Origin: Minisyncoccota bacterium | GTDB taxonomy: Bacteria > Patescibacteriota > Minisyncoccia > Minisyncoccales > PEYH01 | Direction: 5' to 3' | Length of the DNA stretch: 15,205 nucleotides | Assembly (NCBI GenBank): GCA_028713795.1 | Contig: JAQTNP010000017.1 | Span: forward strand, 1 to 15,205 | Shown here: positions 6,920 to 14,877 of the stretch, one piece after another | Numbering within the stretch: the stretch's first letter is position 1 | How the letters are laid out: every line of letters starts with the position of its first letter | Program-made: the position numbers and the translations under genes | The notes under the pieces: model-generated | Databases searched by the model: none | The model's input: the letters and a program-made list of their open reading frames with translations, nothing else | What the model was told of the DNA's origin: nothing

Positions 6920-8632
6920 ATGAAAAATCAAAAAGGGTTTAGTTTAATTGAAGTATTGGTTGGAATTCTCCTAGTTACAGTAATCTTTACCGGGATTATC
7001 GGGGCTTTTACTTTAAGCTTAAAAACTACTTTTCAATCCAAGGCAAGGATAACGGCGTTATCCTTGGCAAATAAGAGGATAGAAGAGATAAGGAATCTTT
7101 CATATGCTAATTTAGGAACAATTGGAGGAATTCCTTCGGGAAGTATTCCTCAAACAGAGCAAAGGAATCTTAATGGAATCAATTTTACTATCACAACCAG
7201 CATTATTAATATAGATGATGAATTTGACGGAAAGCTTCCAGTAGATACTGTGCCCGCTGACTACAAAAGGGCAAAAGTTAAAGTATCTTGGCCCGGGATG
7301 ATAGGGGGAGAAGCAATTATGTTAACAGATATCTCTCCAAAAGGTATAGAAACAATGGTTGGGGGCGGGACAATTTCCCTATTCGTTCAAGATGCCCAAG
7401 GAGTTGGGGTTGGACAGGCAGAGGTGAATGTCGTTAATAACACAGTCATTCCCCAAATAGACGCTTCTTATCTAACTGATGATTATGGATATGTTGTCTT
7501 GGCTGGAGCACCAACCTCTACAGAAGCATATGAAGTTTTAGTAGAGAAAACAGGGTATTCTTCGCAGAGAACATATTCAGAATCAGAAATTGCCAACCCT
7601 TTAAAGCCTCATTTAAGCGTATATGAGAATACTTTGACAGAACCAAGCTTTTCAATAGATAAGGTTTCAGTTTTGAATGTGGAAACCAGAGCCCAGCAAA
7701 GCTTCTATGATGATTTTAATGATTTTTTTAAAACCTCAGAACACTCAAATATTGAGCTGGAAACAAGCGAAGCAAGATTAAAAAAGAATGGGCAATATGC
7801 TGCTTCTGGATATCTGATTTCCCAAGCAATTAATCCGATAGATTTGGTAAATTGGGACAGTTTTGCTTTTTCCGATCAGGAAACAGAAATGGCAAAAATC
7901 CAATACCACATATATTTTGCTTCCAGTACAGAATGGCTTTTGGTTCCAGAAGATGTTTTGCCTGGAAACAGCCTGGGATTTGAAACATCCCCGGTTGAAT
8001 TGTCTAATCTTGATACGGGAATATATTCCAGTATCAAGATCTGGGCTGATTTCTCAACAAGCGATTTGAATATCAGCCCAATGCTTTCTGATTGGAATGT
8101 GTACTATAATACGCCTTTGATAGAAAGCGTTCAGTTCAAACTTACTGGAGGAAAATTATTAGGAACAGATGCGGATGACAATCCCGTTTATAGATATTCC
8201 CAGAATCAGGTTAGCAATTCCAGCGGTAAGCTAATCTTAGAAAACATGGAATGGGATTCATACACGTTTGAAGCTATAAATGGAGGAGGAATTAATTTGC
8301 TCAGAGTTTATCCTTTAAATCCCTTTATATTAATGCCAAATGTTTCTGCTACCGCAAAACTATACTATAGGGCAGACAATTCTTTGCTGATAACCGTGTT
8401 GAATGAAACTGATAATTCTCCAATATTTGGAGCTAGTGTCCATCTATCAAACAGCGGCTTGGGCTATAGCAAGGTTTTGCCTTCAGACAAGAATGGAAAG
8501 TCATATTTCTTGCCACTGGATGCGAGCAATTTTACTTTAGAAACAGAGGCCTATGGATATGCCAGCTCAACCGCCTCAGTAGATGTTTCGGGTGTGACCC
8601 TGAATACAATTTATCTTACTCCAAATGGATAA
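6920..8632 (+). CDS. Very large PilV-like minor pilin with beta-sandwich repeats
   Basis: A 570-residue prepilin, three to four times the usual minor pilin length. The N-terminus is a classic class III signal: MKNQKG, cleavage before F7, then SLIEVLVG with Glu at mature position 5, and a hydrophobic helix to about residue 34. The region to about 140 matches a PilV/PilI-type pilin body. Residues 150-220 (ISLFVQDAQGVGVGQAEVNV, then a GYVVLAG turn) look like a carboxypeptidase-regulatory-like beta-sandwich. About 262-396 is a second, jelly-roll-like region ending SPMLSDWNVYY. About 400-485 and 488-568 read as two more carboxypeptidase-regulatory-like repeats. It would be processed by a prepilin peptidase not encoded here and exposed at the tip or shaft; an adhesive role is inferred. 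It overlaps the next gene by 8 nt. Confidence 0.85.
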   Translation: MKNQKGFSLIEVLVGILLVTVIFTGIIGAFTLSLKTTFQSKARITALSLANKRIEEIRNLSYANLGTIGGIPSGSIPQTEQRNLNGINFTITTSIINIDDEFDGKLPVDTVPADYKRAKVKVSWPGMIGGEAIMLTDISPKGIETMVGGGTISLFVQDAQGVGVGQAEVNVVNNTVIPQIDASYLTDDYGYVVLAGAPTSTEAYEVLVEKTGYSSQRTYSESEIANPLKPHLSVYENTLTEPSFSIDKVSVLNVETRAQQSFYDDFNDFFKTSEHSNIELETSEARLKKNGQYAASGYLISQAINPIDLVNWDSFAFSDQETEMAKIQYHIYFASSTEWLLVPEDVLPGNSLGFETSPVELSNLDTGIYSSIKIWADFSTSDLNISPMLSDWNVYYNTPLIESVQFKLTGGKLLGTDADDNPVYRYSQNQVSNSSGKLILENMEWDSYTFEAINGGGINLLRVYPLNPFILMPNVSATAKLYYRADNSLLITVLNETDNSPIFGASVHLSNSGLGYSKVLPSDKNGKSYFLPLDASNFTLETEAYGYASSTASVDVSGVTLNTIYLTPNG

Positions 8633-9206
8633 AGGATTTACTTTAATTGAAACAATGATTGCTATCGCCATATTCGTTTTGGGAGTGGGTGCGGTTTTCA
8701 TGGTTGCCATGAATTTATATACTACCCATACATATATTTTTCAACAATCAATGGCAATAGGAGAAGCAAGGAGAGGAATAGAGACAATGATAAAGGAAAT
8801 CAGAGAAGCAAAGAATGGCCAAGATGGAGCATATATTATAGAGGCAGCCAATGATTACGAGTTTATTTTTTACAGCGATGTTGATATGGATGAAGATATA
8901 GAAAAGGTCAGGTATTTTATTGAAGGGACTAATTTAAAAAGAGGAATGATAGAACCAACAGCTCACCCGGTAAAATATCTGCCTGAAAACGAAGAATTAT
9001 CAATAATTTCAGCATATGTCTGCAATCAGCCCCCCATATTCCATTACTACGACGGAGATAATAATGAATTGCCCGCCCCAGCCAGATTAAAAGATACAAA
9101 AACAATGATGATATATATAGTGGTAAATATAGATCCTAATCGCCCGCCCAATGACTTTATCCTTGAAAGCTATGTCCAATTAAGAAACCTTAAAGTCAAC
9201 CTATGA
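8625..9206 (+). CDS. Minor pilin, PilW/GspJ-like
   Basis: A 193-residue prepilin-like protein. The very short leader MDKG is followed by FTLIETMIAIAIF, with Glu at mature position 5 and a hydrophobic helix to about residue 29. The rest fits the PilW/PilJ/GspJ body: an early helix with REAKNGQDGAY, then strands ending in ESYVQLRNLK, similar in layout to the ESSVQLRN-type endings of this family. Its place between a PilV-like and a PilX-like gene supports a role in the tip complex that primes pilus assembly. The start overlaps the previous gene by 8 nt, and its TGA overlaps the next ATG (ATGA). Confidence 0.85.
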   Translation: MDKGFTLIETMIAIAIFVLGVGAVFMVAMNLYTTHTYIFQQSMAIGEARRGIETMIKEIREAKNGQDGAYIIEAANDYEFIFYSDVDMDEDIEKVRYFIEGTNLKRGMIEPTAHPVKYLPENEELSIISAYVCNQPPIFHYYDGDNNELPAPARLKDTKTMMIYIVVNIDPNRPPNDFILESYVQLRNLKVNL

Positions 9207-10660
9207 AAAATCAAAAAGGGTCAACATTGGTTTTAGTGATGGTATTCAGCATAGTGTTTTTGACTATCCTTGGAGGAGTAGTCAGCTTGGTAATCGGCCA
9301 ATCAAAAACTTCTCAGAAAAGAGCATCCTGGGATATGGCCTTGCATATAGCTGAAGCAGGGGCTAATTATTACAAATGGCATTTGGCTCATAGTCCAGAG
9401 GATTTCTGTGATGGAATTGAGCAAGGCAACCAGGGATGTCAGGTTGCCCCCTATGGTCCTTTTGAGCATGAGTACAAAGATCCGGAGGGAAATATTGTTG
9501 GAAAGTTTTCCCTTACTATTACTCCAGCTACTACCTGCTGTTCGGCAACGATAATTGAATCAAGAGGCTGGACTTTGCAATTCCCCTCCTTTGATAGAAT
9601 TGTAAAGATTTGGTGGGGGAAGCCAAGCTTAGCAAGATATGCTTTTTTAACCAATGCCAATGTCTGGTTTGGTCCAGAAGAAGAATTAAAAGGGCTATTC
9701 CATGCCAATGGGGGGATAAGGATGGATGGAGACCAGAATTCCCTTTCAACGTCTGGGAAAGATAAATATATATGCGGGCCTGAGCATGGATGCACAAAAA
9801 CTACTTGCAAATCTCCTTGTTCCTGGAAAACACAAGGATGCGAATGCCCTGGAATCTGGGGAGAAGGAGAGGGTTCTGAAAAAGGACTATGGAGTTTTCC
9901 TGCCAGTATATTGGATTTTGAACTAATCAGAAGAGATTTGAATTTGCTGCAAGAAAAAGCAGAGGAAGCAGAATTATATTATGGTCCCTCAGGATCAAAA
10001 TATTACGGATACCATATCAAATTCCTTTCTACTGGCCAGTATTCAGTATATAAAGTGTCTCGTTTAAAGCCTTCTGTTTGGGGATGGGACGGAAGCTCAT
10101 GGAGATATGAATCAAATGACATAGACAGGGAAACTTTATTAGGAACATATAATCTTCCAATTGATTGCGCCCCAATTTACTTTGAAGATAATGTTTGGAT
10201 AGATGGAGATATATCTGGAAGGATTACTGTTGTTGCGGCTCAGCTTCCAGAAGCCCCTTCTTCTATGAAAAAAATTGTCATTCATGGTAATATAAACTAT
10301 ATGGATGATAATTCTGCATTAGGGTTGATTTCGCAGAGCGATATCTTAATTCCCCTTTATTCCGCAGACAGATTGGAGATAAAAGCAGTCCTATTGGCCC
10401 AGAACGGGAGAGTGATGAGATACGATTATCCCAAATGGTCGTACGAGCCGTACAAGACATATGCAATTAGAGAATACATTGAAACATATGGTTCTATCAT
10501 TACCAATAAAATGTGGACTTTTTCTTGGACAGATGGAGAAGAAACAGTATCAGGATATGAGGAAACTGAAATGAGTTACAACCCCACATTGGTGTATAAC
10601 CCTCCCCCATATTTTCCTGCATATGGGGATTACGAAGTATTTAGATGGGAAGAAAAATGA
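9203..10660 (+). CDS. PilX-like minor pilin with Cys-rich insertion
   Basis: A 485-residue protein starting MKNQKG then STLVLVMVFSIVFL, a prepilin-type leader and membrane helix (to about 31) but without Glu at mature position 5, as expected for the PilX/GspK class at the fibre tip. An SQKRASWDMALHIAEAGANYYKW helix (37-59) with the AEAG motif typical of PilX follows. The large outer part has ten Cys before residue 216: C69, C79, C112, C113, and a dense cluster C191, C197, C202, C206, C213, C215. These suggest disulfides or a metal site. The C-terminal half includes VWIDGDISGRITVVAA and VIHGNINY (about 330-370), a beta-helix-like run often seen in such proteins. Function beyond pilus tip or minor subunit is not known. 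Confidence 0.8.
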   Translation: MKNQKGSTLVLVMVFSIVFLTILGGVVSLVIGQSKTSQKRASWDMALHIAEAGANYYKWHLAHSPEDFCDGIEQGNQGCQVAPYGPFEHEYKDPEGNIVGKFSLTITPATTCCSATIIESRGWTLQFPSFDRIVKIWWGKPSLARYAFLTNANVWFGPEEELKGLFHANGGIRMDGDQNSLSTSGKDKYICGPEHGCTKTTCKSPCSWKTQGCECPGIWGEGEGSEKGLWSFPASILDFELIRRDLNLLQEKAEEAELYYGPSGSKYYGYHIKFLSTGQYSVYKVSRLKPSVWGWDGSSWRYESNDIDRETLLGTYNLPIDCAPIYFEDNVWIDGDISGRITVVAAQLPEAPSSMKKIVIHGNINYMDDNSALGLISQSDILIPLYSADRLEIKAVLLAQNGRVMRYDYPKWSYEPYKTYAIREYIETYGSIITNKMWTFSWTDGEETVSGYEETEMSYNPTLVYNPPPYFPAYGDYEVFRWEEK

Positions 10661-11733
10661 AAAATACTTTAGACATATTCAATCTCAACCTTAAGGCATT
10701 TGGTCTTGATATATCTGATCAGGCTTTAAAATTGGTTGAGTTGGAAAAGAAAAAGAAAAACCAAATTAAAATCCGCTGTTTAAATGAAACCAGCCTAAAA
10801 GATGATGTAATTAAAAGAGGCGTAGTATTAAAGCCCGATGTTTTAGCTAGTAGCATTAAAGAATTAATCAAAAAAACCAAAGGATTAAATACAAAATACG
10901 TTGTCTTGTCTTTGCCCGAAGAAAAGGCATTCCTACAAGTTATTACTATGCCCAAAATGAAAGAGGAAGAATTGAAAAACGCCGTCAAATATGAGGCAGA
11001 GAATTATATCCCATTTTCTATTGAAAAAATGTATCTAGATTGTGAATCCACTTTTTCTGAATCAAAAAAAGATACCCAGGAAGTTTTGCTGGCTGCTCTT
11101 CAGAAAGAAACAGTTGATTCGTATTTAGAGGTTTTAGATTTGGCGGGATTAGTCCCTTTAGTTTTAGAAACGGAATCCCAAGCCATTACCAGGTCTTTAA
11201 TTAGCAATAGGAAGGATAAGTCTCCCAGAATGATTATGGATATTGGAGCTAGCAGAACAATCTTTATCATCTCTGCGGGAGCCACCCCTCGCTTTAGCGC
11301 CTCTATTCCTTTATCCGGCAATGTATTGACGGAAGCAGTGAGTAAAACTTTGAAAATTGATTTTAAAAAGGCCGATGAATTGAAAAGAAATTGTGGCTTA
11401 AAGAGAAAGACAGATAAGGAAAAAGAAGTTTTTGACGCCTTGATCCCGGCAATGGTTGATTTAACGGAACAAATGAAAAAGCATATAGAATACTACCATG
11501 ACTACGCCCAGGAGAAAGGATTTGCAGAAAAAGACATTAAGGAAGTCCTTGTCTGCGGGGGAGGAGGAAACTTGATTGATCTAGATAAATTCCTTTCCGA
11601 GCAGCTAAATCTTCCGGTAAAAATCGGAAACCCATTTGTTAATATTCCAAATCATAAGCAATTTACGGAAAATGAATTAAGTTTTACCGTAGCCATAGGA
11701 TTAGCATTAAGAGGATTAGAAGAACATGATTAA
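10657..11733 (+). CDS. pilM: Type IV pilus assembly protein PilM (actin-like)
   Basis: A 358-residue cytoplasmic actin/FtsA-like ATPase that binds the N-terminal tail of PilN and links the motor to the inner membrane alignment complex. Visible motifs: FGLDIS (15-20) for phosphate 1, NAVKYEAENYIPF (about 108-120) typical of PilM, MDIGASRT (194-201) for phosphate 2 and the CGGGGN adenosine motif near 300-305. The start at 10657 is chosen because its ATGA overlaps the stop of the PilX-like gene, as at neighbouring junctions; an in-frame ATG at 10645 would add four residues (MGRK). It overlaps pilN by 8 nt. Confidence 0.93.
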   Translation: MKNTLDIFNLNLKAFGLDISDQALKLVELEKKKKNQIKIRCLNETSLKDDVIKRGVVLKPDVLASSIKELIKKTKGLNTKYVVLSLPEEKAFLQVITMPKMKEEELKNAVKYEAENYIPFSIEKMYLDCESTFSESKKDTQEVLLAALQKETVDSYLEVLDLAGLVPLVLETESQAITRSLISNRKDKSPRMIMDIGASRTIFIISAGATPRFSASIPLSGNVLTEAVSKTLKIDFKKADELKRNCGLKRKTDKEKEVFDALIPAMVDLTEQMKKHIEYYHDYAQEKGFAEKDIKEVLVCGGGGNLIDLDKFLSEQLNLPVKIGNPFVNIPNHKQFTENELSFTVAIGLALRGLEEHD

Positions 11734-12253
11734 CCTTCTTCCCCCACAATATAAACAGAAGATCAGGGAAGCAAAGAAGATAAGGATCGCTTTTAATTTC
11801 GGATTATTTGTCATTGTTTGCTTGATAATTTTTTGGTTAAGCCTAGTTTTAATAAATTCAAGGATTGGAGATATGAAAGAATCCCAAATATTTTTAGTCA
11901 ACTCAGAAAAAACTAAAATTAAGCAGCTGGATGAAATAAAGGCAAAGATTAATACAATCAATGGAATGATTTCTGAAATAAATAATTTCTATAACAGCCA
12001 AATGGCTGTCTCAGACATCCTTATCCAGCTTTCCAACGTTTTAAACAGAGAGGCGGAATTGAATAATTTTTCTTTTAATAAGGTGGATGGAAAGGTAGTA
12101 ATGTCAGGAACTGTAAAAACTCTTAAAGGATTAAATGATTTAAAGGATATATTAAATTCCCAGAATAATTTTAGAAATGTTAACTTAGTCATTCCTTCAT
12201 ATATTCCCAAAGAAGACATTTCATTTAAAGCAGATTTTTTCATTCAAAAATGA
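11726..12253 (+). CDS. pilN: Type IV pilus alignment protein PilN
   Basis: A 175-residue bitopic inner-membrane protein. The cytoplasmic N-terminus carries INLLPP (2-7), the signature that docks into PilM. A membrane segment follows at about 21-43, then a coiled-coil-like region (45-90) and a small ferredoxin-like domain (about 95-175) that pairs with PilO. Size and order after pilM fit PilN exactly. It overlaps pilM by 8 nt and its TGA overlaps the ATG of the next gene (ATGA). The ribosome presumably re-initiates at both junctions. Confidence 0.93.
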   Translation: MINLLPPQYKQKIREAKKIRIAFNFGLFVIVCLIIFWLSLVLINSRIGDMKESQIFLVNSEKTKIKQLDEIKAKINTINGMISEINNFYNSQMAVSDILIQLSNVLNREAELNNFSFNKVDGKVVMSGTVKTLKGLNDLKDILNSQNNFRNVNLVIPSYIPKEDISFKADFFIQK

Positions 12254-12798
12254 GCGATAAAAACAAAATAACAATACAAGTTTTGATAATTTGTATAATA
12301 GCAGTAGCCATTATCTGGCTTTTAATAGTGCCTGTTTTTAATAAAATTAAAGCTAATTCAGGAGATTTCTTGCAAAAAAGAACGGAATTGGAAAATATTA
12401 AGGTAGAAATATCAAATTTTAAAGATTTTGATAAAAGCTATGATACCTATTACAGCCAGATTAACAAAATGGAGCAGATTATTTTTGATCAGGTTTTAAT
12501 AGAGGGGGAGCTTTCTTTAGATCTGATTGAATTTTTGAAGAATGAAGCTCAGAAAAGGGATGTTACTATTAAAATAACTCCAGCTGCCGTTGAAACTTCT
12601 TCGTTGCCAATGTTTAAGATATCAACCTTTAGGCTGAATATTTCCGGAGGAATAAGCGATTGCCTTAATTTCATTTCTCGAATTGAACATAGTAGGTGGT
12701 TGTCAGAAATAGATAATATAGTGATAACTAAGGGAGAAGGAGTAATAAATGCCAATTTCCTATTAAAAGTATATGCCAAAAATCAATCTACAATTTAA
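12250..12798 (+). CDS. pilO: PilO-like pilus alignment protein
   Basis: A 182-residue protein with one N-terminal membrane segment (about 8-29), a coiled-coil region (30-75), and a C-terminal ferredoxin-like domain in which FRLNISGGISDCLNFISRIEHSRWLSEIDNI (about 127-157) matches the layout of PilO and GspM (a strand, then a helix following a conserved small-residue turn). Sequence identity to model PilO cannot be judged by eye, so the name rests mainly on fold pattern and its place after pilN. It overlaps pilN by 4 nt and the next gene by 26 nt. Confidence 0.85.
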   Translation: MSDKNKITIQVLIICIIAVAIIWLLIVPVFNKIKANSGDFLQKRTELENIKVEISNFKDFDKSYDTYYSQINKMEQIIFDQVLIEGELSLDLIEFLKNEAQKRDVTIKITPAAVETSSLPMFKISTFRLNISGGISDCLNFISRIEHSRWLSEIDNIVITKGEGVINANFLLKVYAKNQSTI

Positions 12799-13093
12799 GA
12801 CAGATTTTAAGAAAATATTAAATCCCTTAAAGAATTTCTTGGTTAAGGTTCCCTGGATAGTGGCCAGAAAGTCATTTGCTCTGTTTTGGGGGGCTTTGAT
12901 TGTAATAATTTTAATAGACGCTTTGATTTTCTACCAATATCTTTGGAAAGTGGATGTGCGAAAGATTAATATTGAATCAAAACAAATATCGATAGACGAA
13001 TCTTCCTATAATTCCTTTTTGGGTAATTACGCTTCGAGAAAGGCTATTTATAACAAAGGAAAGATTGAGATTCATAATATATTTTTCAGATAA
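12773..13093 (+). CDS. Single-pass membrane protein at the end of the pil operon, function unknown
   Basis: A 106-residue protein with a basic N-terminal segment (1-33), one strongly hydrophobic helix at about 35-56 (FALFWGALIVIILIDALIFY) and a 50-residue outer tail. It has no lipoprotein Cys, so it is not a classic PilP, although it occupies the pilP position. Its reading frame overlaps pilO by 26 nt, an overlap long enough that start choice could be questioned; there is no other in-frame ATG that would keep the membrane helix. I do not recognise a named family. A partner of PilN/PilO in the inner membrane is a plausible inference from position only. Confidence 0.7.
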   Translation: MPKINLQFKTDFKKILNPLKNFLVKVPWIVARKSFALFWGALIVIILIDALIFYQYLWKVDVRKINIESKQISIDESSYNSFLGNYASRKAIYNKGKIEIHNIFFR

Positions 13094-13096
13094 ACC

Positions 13097-13124
13097 TTGA
13101 TTTTTAGCTAAATTGTGATATAAA
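13097..13124 (+). promoter_or_regulatory. Promoter of the tRNA-Arg/tRNA-His unit
   Basis: TTGATT (13097-13102) and TATAAA (13119-13124) are 16 nt apart, and the -10 carries the extended TG motif (TGATATAAA from 13116). The start would fall about 3 nt before the tRNA-Arg 5' end at 13134. It starts 3 nt after the stop codon of the last pil gene; no terminator is seen between them, so read-through from the pil operon is also possible. Confidence 0.65.
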
Positions 13125-13133
13125 TATTTTTAT

Positions 13134-13207
13134 GCCCTCGTAGCTTAACTGGATAAAGCAGGGCCCTTCTAAGGCCAAGACTAGAGGTTCAAGTCCTCTC
13201 GAGGGCA
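13134..13207 (+). tRNA. tRNA-Arg(UCU)
   Basis: A 74-nt cloverleaf: acceptor GCCCTCG/CGAGGGC, D-stem GCTT/AAGC, anticodon loop CTTCTAA with anticodon UCU (13168-13170), T-stem AGAGG/CCTCT with loop TTCAAGT. The discriminator is A and CCA is not encoded. The bottom pair of the anticodon stem (G27-A43) is mismatched. It lies 10 nt before tRNA-His and shares its promoter. Confidence 0.94.
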
Positions 13208-13217
13208 CTAAGTTTAT

Positions 13218-13294
13218 GGTGATTGTAGCTCAATTGGCAGAGCATCCCGCTGTGACCGGGAAGGTTACGGGTTCGAGCCCCGTCAGTCACCCCA
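13218..13294 (+). tRNA. tRNA-His(GUG)
   Basis: The fold is complete: acceptor GTGATTG/CAGTCAC, D-stem GCTC/GAGC, anticodon stem TCCCG/CGGGA with loop CTGTGAC (anticodon GUG at 13252-13254), T-stem ACGGG/CCCGT with loop TTCGAGC. Two identity features of tRNA-His are encoded: the extra G at -1 (13218) and C73 (13291). CCA is encoded (13292-13294). The last 12 nt overlap the 3' end of the minus-strand serine recombinase gene. Confidence 0.96.
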
Positions 13295-14794
13295 AGAATC
13301 GTTTATTATAACCTTATGATTATCTAATAAGGTTTTGAATAACAGGGTTGGTTCTGCTTTTATTATTACCTTGCTCTTTACCTCAAATCTCTCCCAGAAG
13401 AAACCAAGATAAAGCCTTTTGAGAGAATAAGGGGCTTCTTTATAGCTAGCATATATATTGCGGGCGAACTTCAATATTTTTTGTATTTCGTCCACTTTCA
13501 CCTCCTTCTGCTCGTCTAACTTATCTATCGCGGATTGGATATCATCTAATTCTTCTTTGAATCTTATCCTATTCCTGGTAAAATCCTCGTCAGATAGGAT
13601 TCCCTTAAAAAGCTTTTGTTCGGCTACATCTCTTTGTTGTTCGATAGCGGTTTTTTGATTATAAAGAGATCTTTTGTCTGCGTTGATCGTCTTCTTTTTA
13701 TCTTCTAAAATTATTCTAGCTTTTTCACATACAAGTTTTATGAAATCTTCGCTGAATTGTATCTCCTTGAACTTATTTTCTATTTGCTTTTCCAATACGC
13801 TAATATCTATATAATTAGATTTTTTGCATCCATCTCTCATCGGGCAGTGATAATAAGCGAACTTAAGCCCGCTTTTCTTTAAATGCCACTCAGCGGTCAG
13901 CCTCTTCCCGCAATCGGCGCAATACACAAATCCCCGTAGTAAAAATTGATATTTCCGTCTTCTGCAGGTGTGATGATTATGATTATCTAATATCGTCTGT
14001 ATCCGTTGAAATGTCTTTTTGTCTATTATTGGTTTATGCTTAGCATTCTTGACTATTATATCCCCCCAGTGCAGTTCTCCGATGTATATTGGGTTTTTCA
14101 ACATTTCATATATCTTGCTTGGATGCAATAATCCGCCCTTTTTAGTTCTAAGCCCTTGTTTTCTCATCATATCGGATAATTCATATACTGAATAATTGCC
14201 GGTAGCATATAATTCAAATAATTTTTTTACCATTCGAGCCTTTGGAGCATCAAGAACAATAATCCTTTTGCTTATTTCCCCATTGCGGAAATTGGGATTA
14301 TCGACGTTTGCATAACCAAGAGGGGCAACCCCAGGAAACCACCCTTCCCTAGCCTTTTCTTCAAGAGCAGATTTTGTTTTTTCTGCTATGGCTAATCTTT
14401 GCATTTCGTTGAAAGCCGCCATTACAGTATCCATTGTCTGCCCAAGAGCTGTTTTTCTGTCTATATTAGGTTGCAAGGCGTAAATTATACTAATATTGTG
14501 CTTTGAGAAGAGACGTTGCATCGCTAGATGATCCTCTGTATTTCGTGCAAGCCTATCGCTATGAACTGTAAATATTGTTTCTATTCCGCCTTCTTCACAT
14601 AGTCTAAGCATTCTTTTGAGGCCAGGCCTATTTATGCTTCCCGCGCTCTCTCCTTCGTCTTTGATGATCTCTACAGACTTATATCCATTTTGTTCTGCAA
14701 GCTTCTGGCAGACCCTTTCCTGCGCGTCTAGAGATAATCCGTGTTTTGCCTGCTCTTCGGTGCTTACCCTGACATAGATGATTGCTTTTTTCAT
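13283..14794 (-). CDS. Large serine recombinase (integrase-type)
   Basis: A 503-residue large serine recombinase that would cut and rejoin DNA through a 5'-phosphoserine link. The resolvase catalytic domain is residues 1-145, with nucleophile S11 in YVRVS, SLDAQ at 21-25 and the HSDRLAR motif at 78-84 with its catalytic arginines. The Recombinase domain follows (about 155-270, WFPGVAPLGY). A zinc ribbon is formed by C292, C295, C317 and C323, followed by a long coiled coil (about 365-445), both hallmarks of integrases and transposases of this class. All domains are intact, so it is probably active. The last four codons before the TGA lie in the tRNA-His 3' end. An AAGGAGG ribosome site and a strong promoter are upstream, unlike most genes here. 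No partner transposon gene is visible in the window. Confidence 0.95.
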   Translation of the reverse strand: MKKAIIYVRVSTEEQAKHGLSLDAQERVCQKLAEQNGYKSVEIIKDEGESAGSINRPGLKRMLRLCEEGGIETIFTVHSDRLARNTEDHLAMQRLFSKHNISIIYALQPNIDRKTALGQTMDTVMAAFNEMQRLAIAEKTKSALEEKAREGWFPGVAPLGYANVDNPNFRNGEISKRIIVLDAPKARMVKKLFELYATGNYSVYELSDMMRKQGLRTKKGGLLHPSKIYEMLKNPIYIGELHWGDIIVKNAKHKPIIDKKTFQRIQTILDNHNHHTCRRRKYQFLLRGFVYCADCGKRLTAEWHLKKSGLKFAYYHCPMRDGCKKSNYIDISVLEKQIENKFKEIQFSEDFIKLVCEKARIILEDKKKTINADKRSLYNQKTAIEQQRDVAEQKLFKGILSDEDFTRNRIRFKEELDDIQSAIDKLDEQKEVKVDEIQKILKFARNIYASYKEAPYSLKRLYLGFFWERFEVKSKVIIKAEPTLLFKTLLDNHKVIINDSWGD

Positions 14795-14806
14795 AGTTTC
14801 AGCTTT

Positions 14807-14813
14807 CCTCCTT
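14807..14813 (-). promoter_or_regulatory. Shine-Dalgarno site of the serine recombinase
   Basis: A full AAGGAGG on the minus strand, 12 nt before the ATG at 14794. The spacing is a little long but the match is complete. Most other genes of the window lack such a site. Confidence 0.65.
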
Positions 14814-14853
14814 GTGCTATCTGTTTCGCGGTGCTATAAACAAAATAGACGCT

Positions 14854-14867
14854 ATGGCGAAAGCCAT
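14854..14867. other. Small stem-loop in the recombinase leader
   Basis: ATGGC and GCCAT enclose the 4-nt loop GAAA on the plus strand (TTTC on the minus strand). It is a short perfect stem within the predicted 5' leader of the recombinase, about 50 nt before its ATG. It is seen directly; a function is not known. Confidence 0.4.
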
Positions 14868-14877
14868 TAGTTGTTGG

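Noticed and set aside
9451..9810. 119-codon minus-strand frame inside the PilX-like gene
   Set aside because: Antisense shadow of a well-supported pilin-type gene; no start signal or family features.
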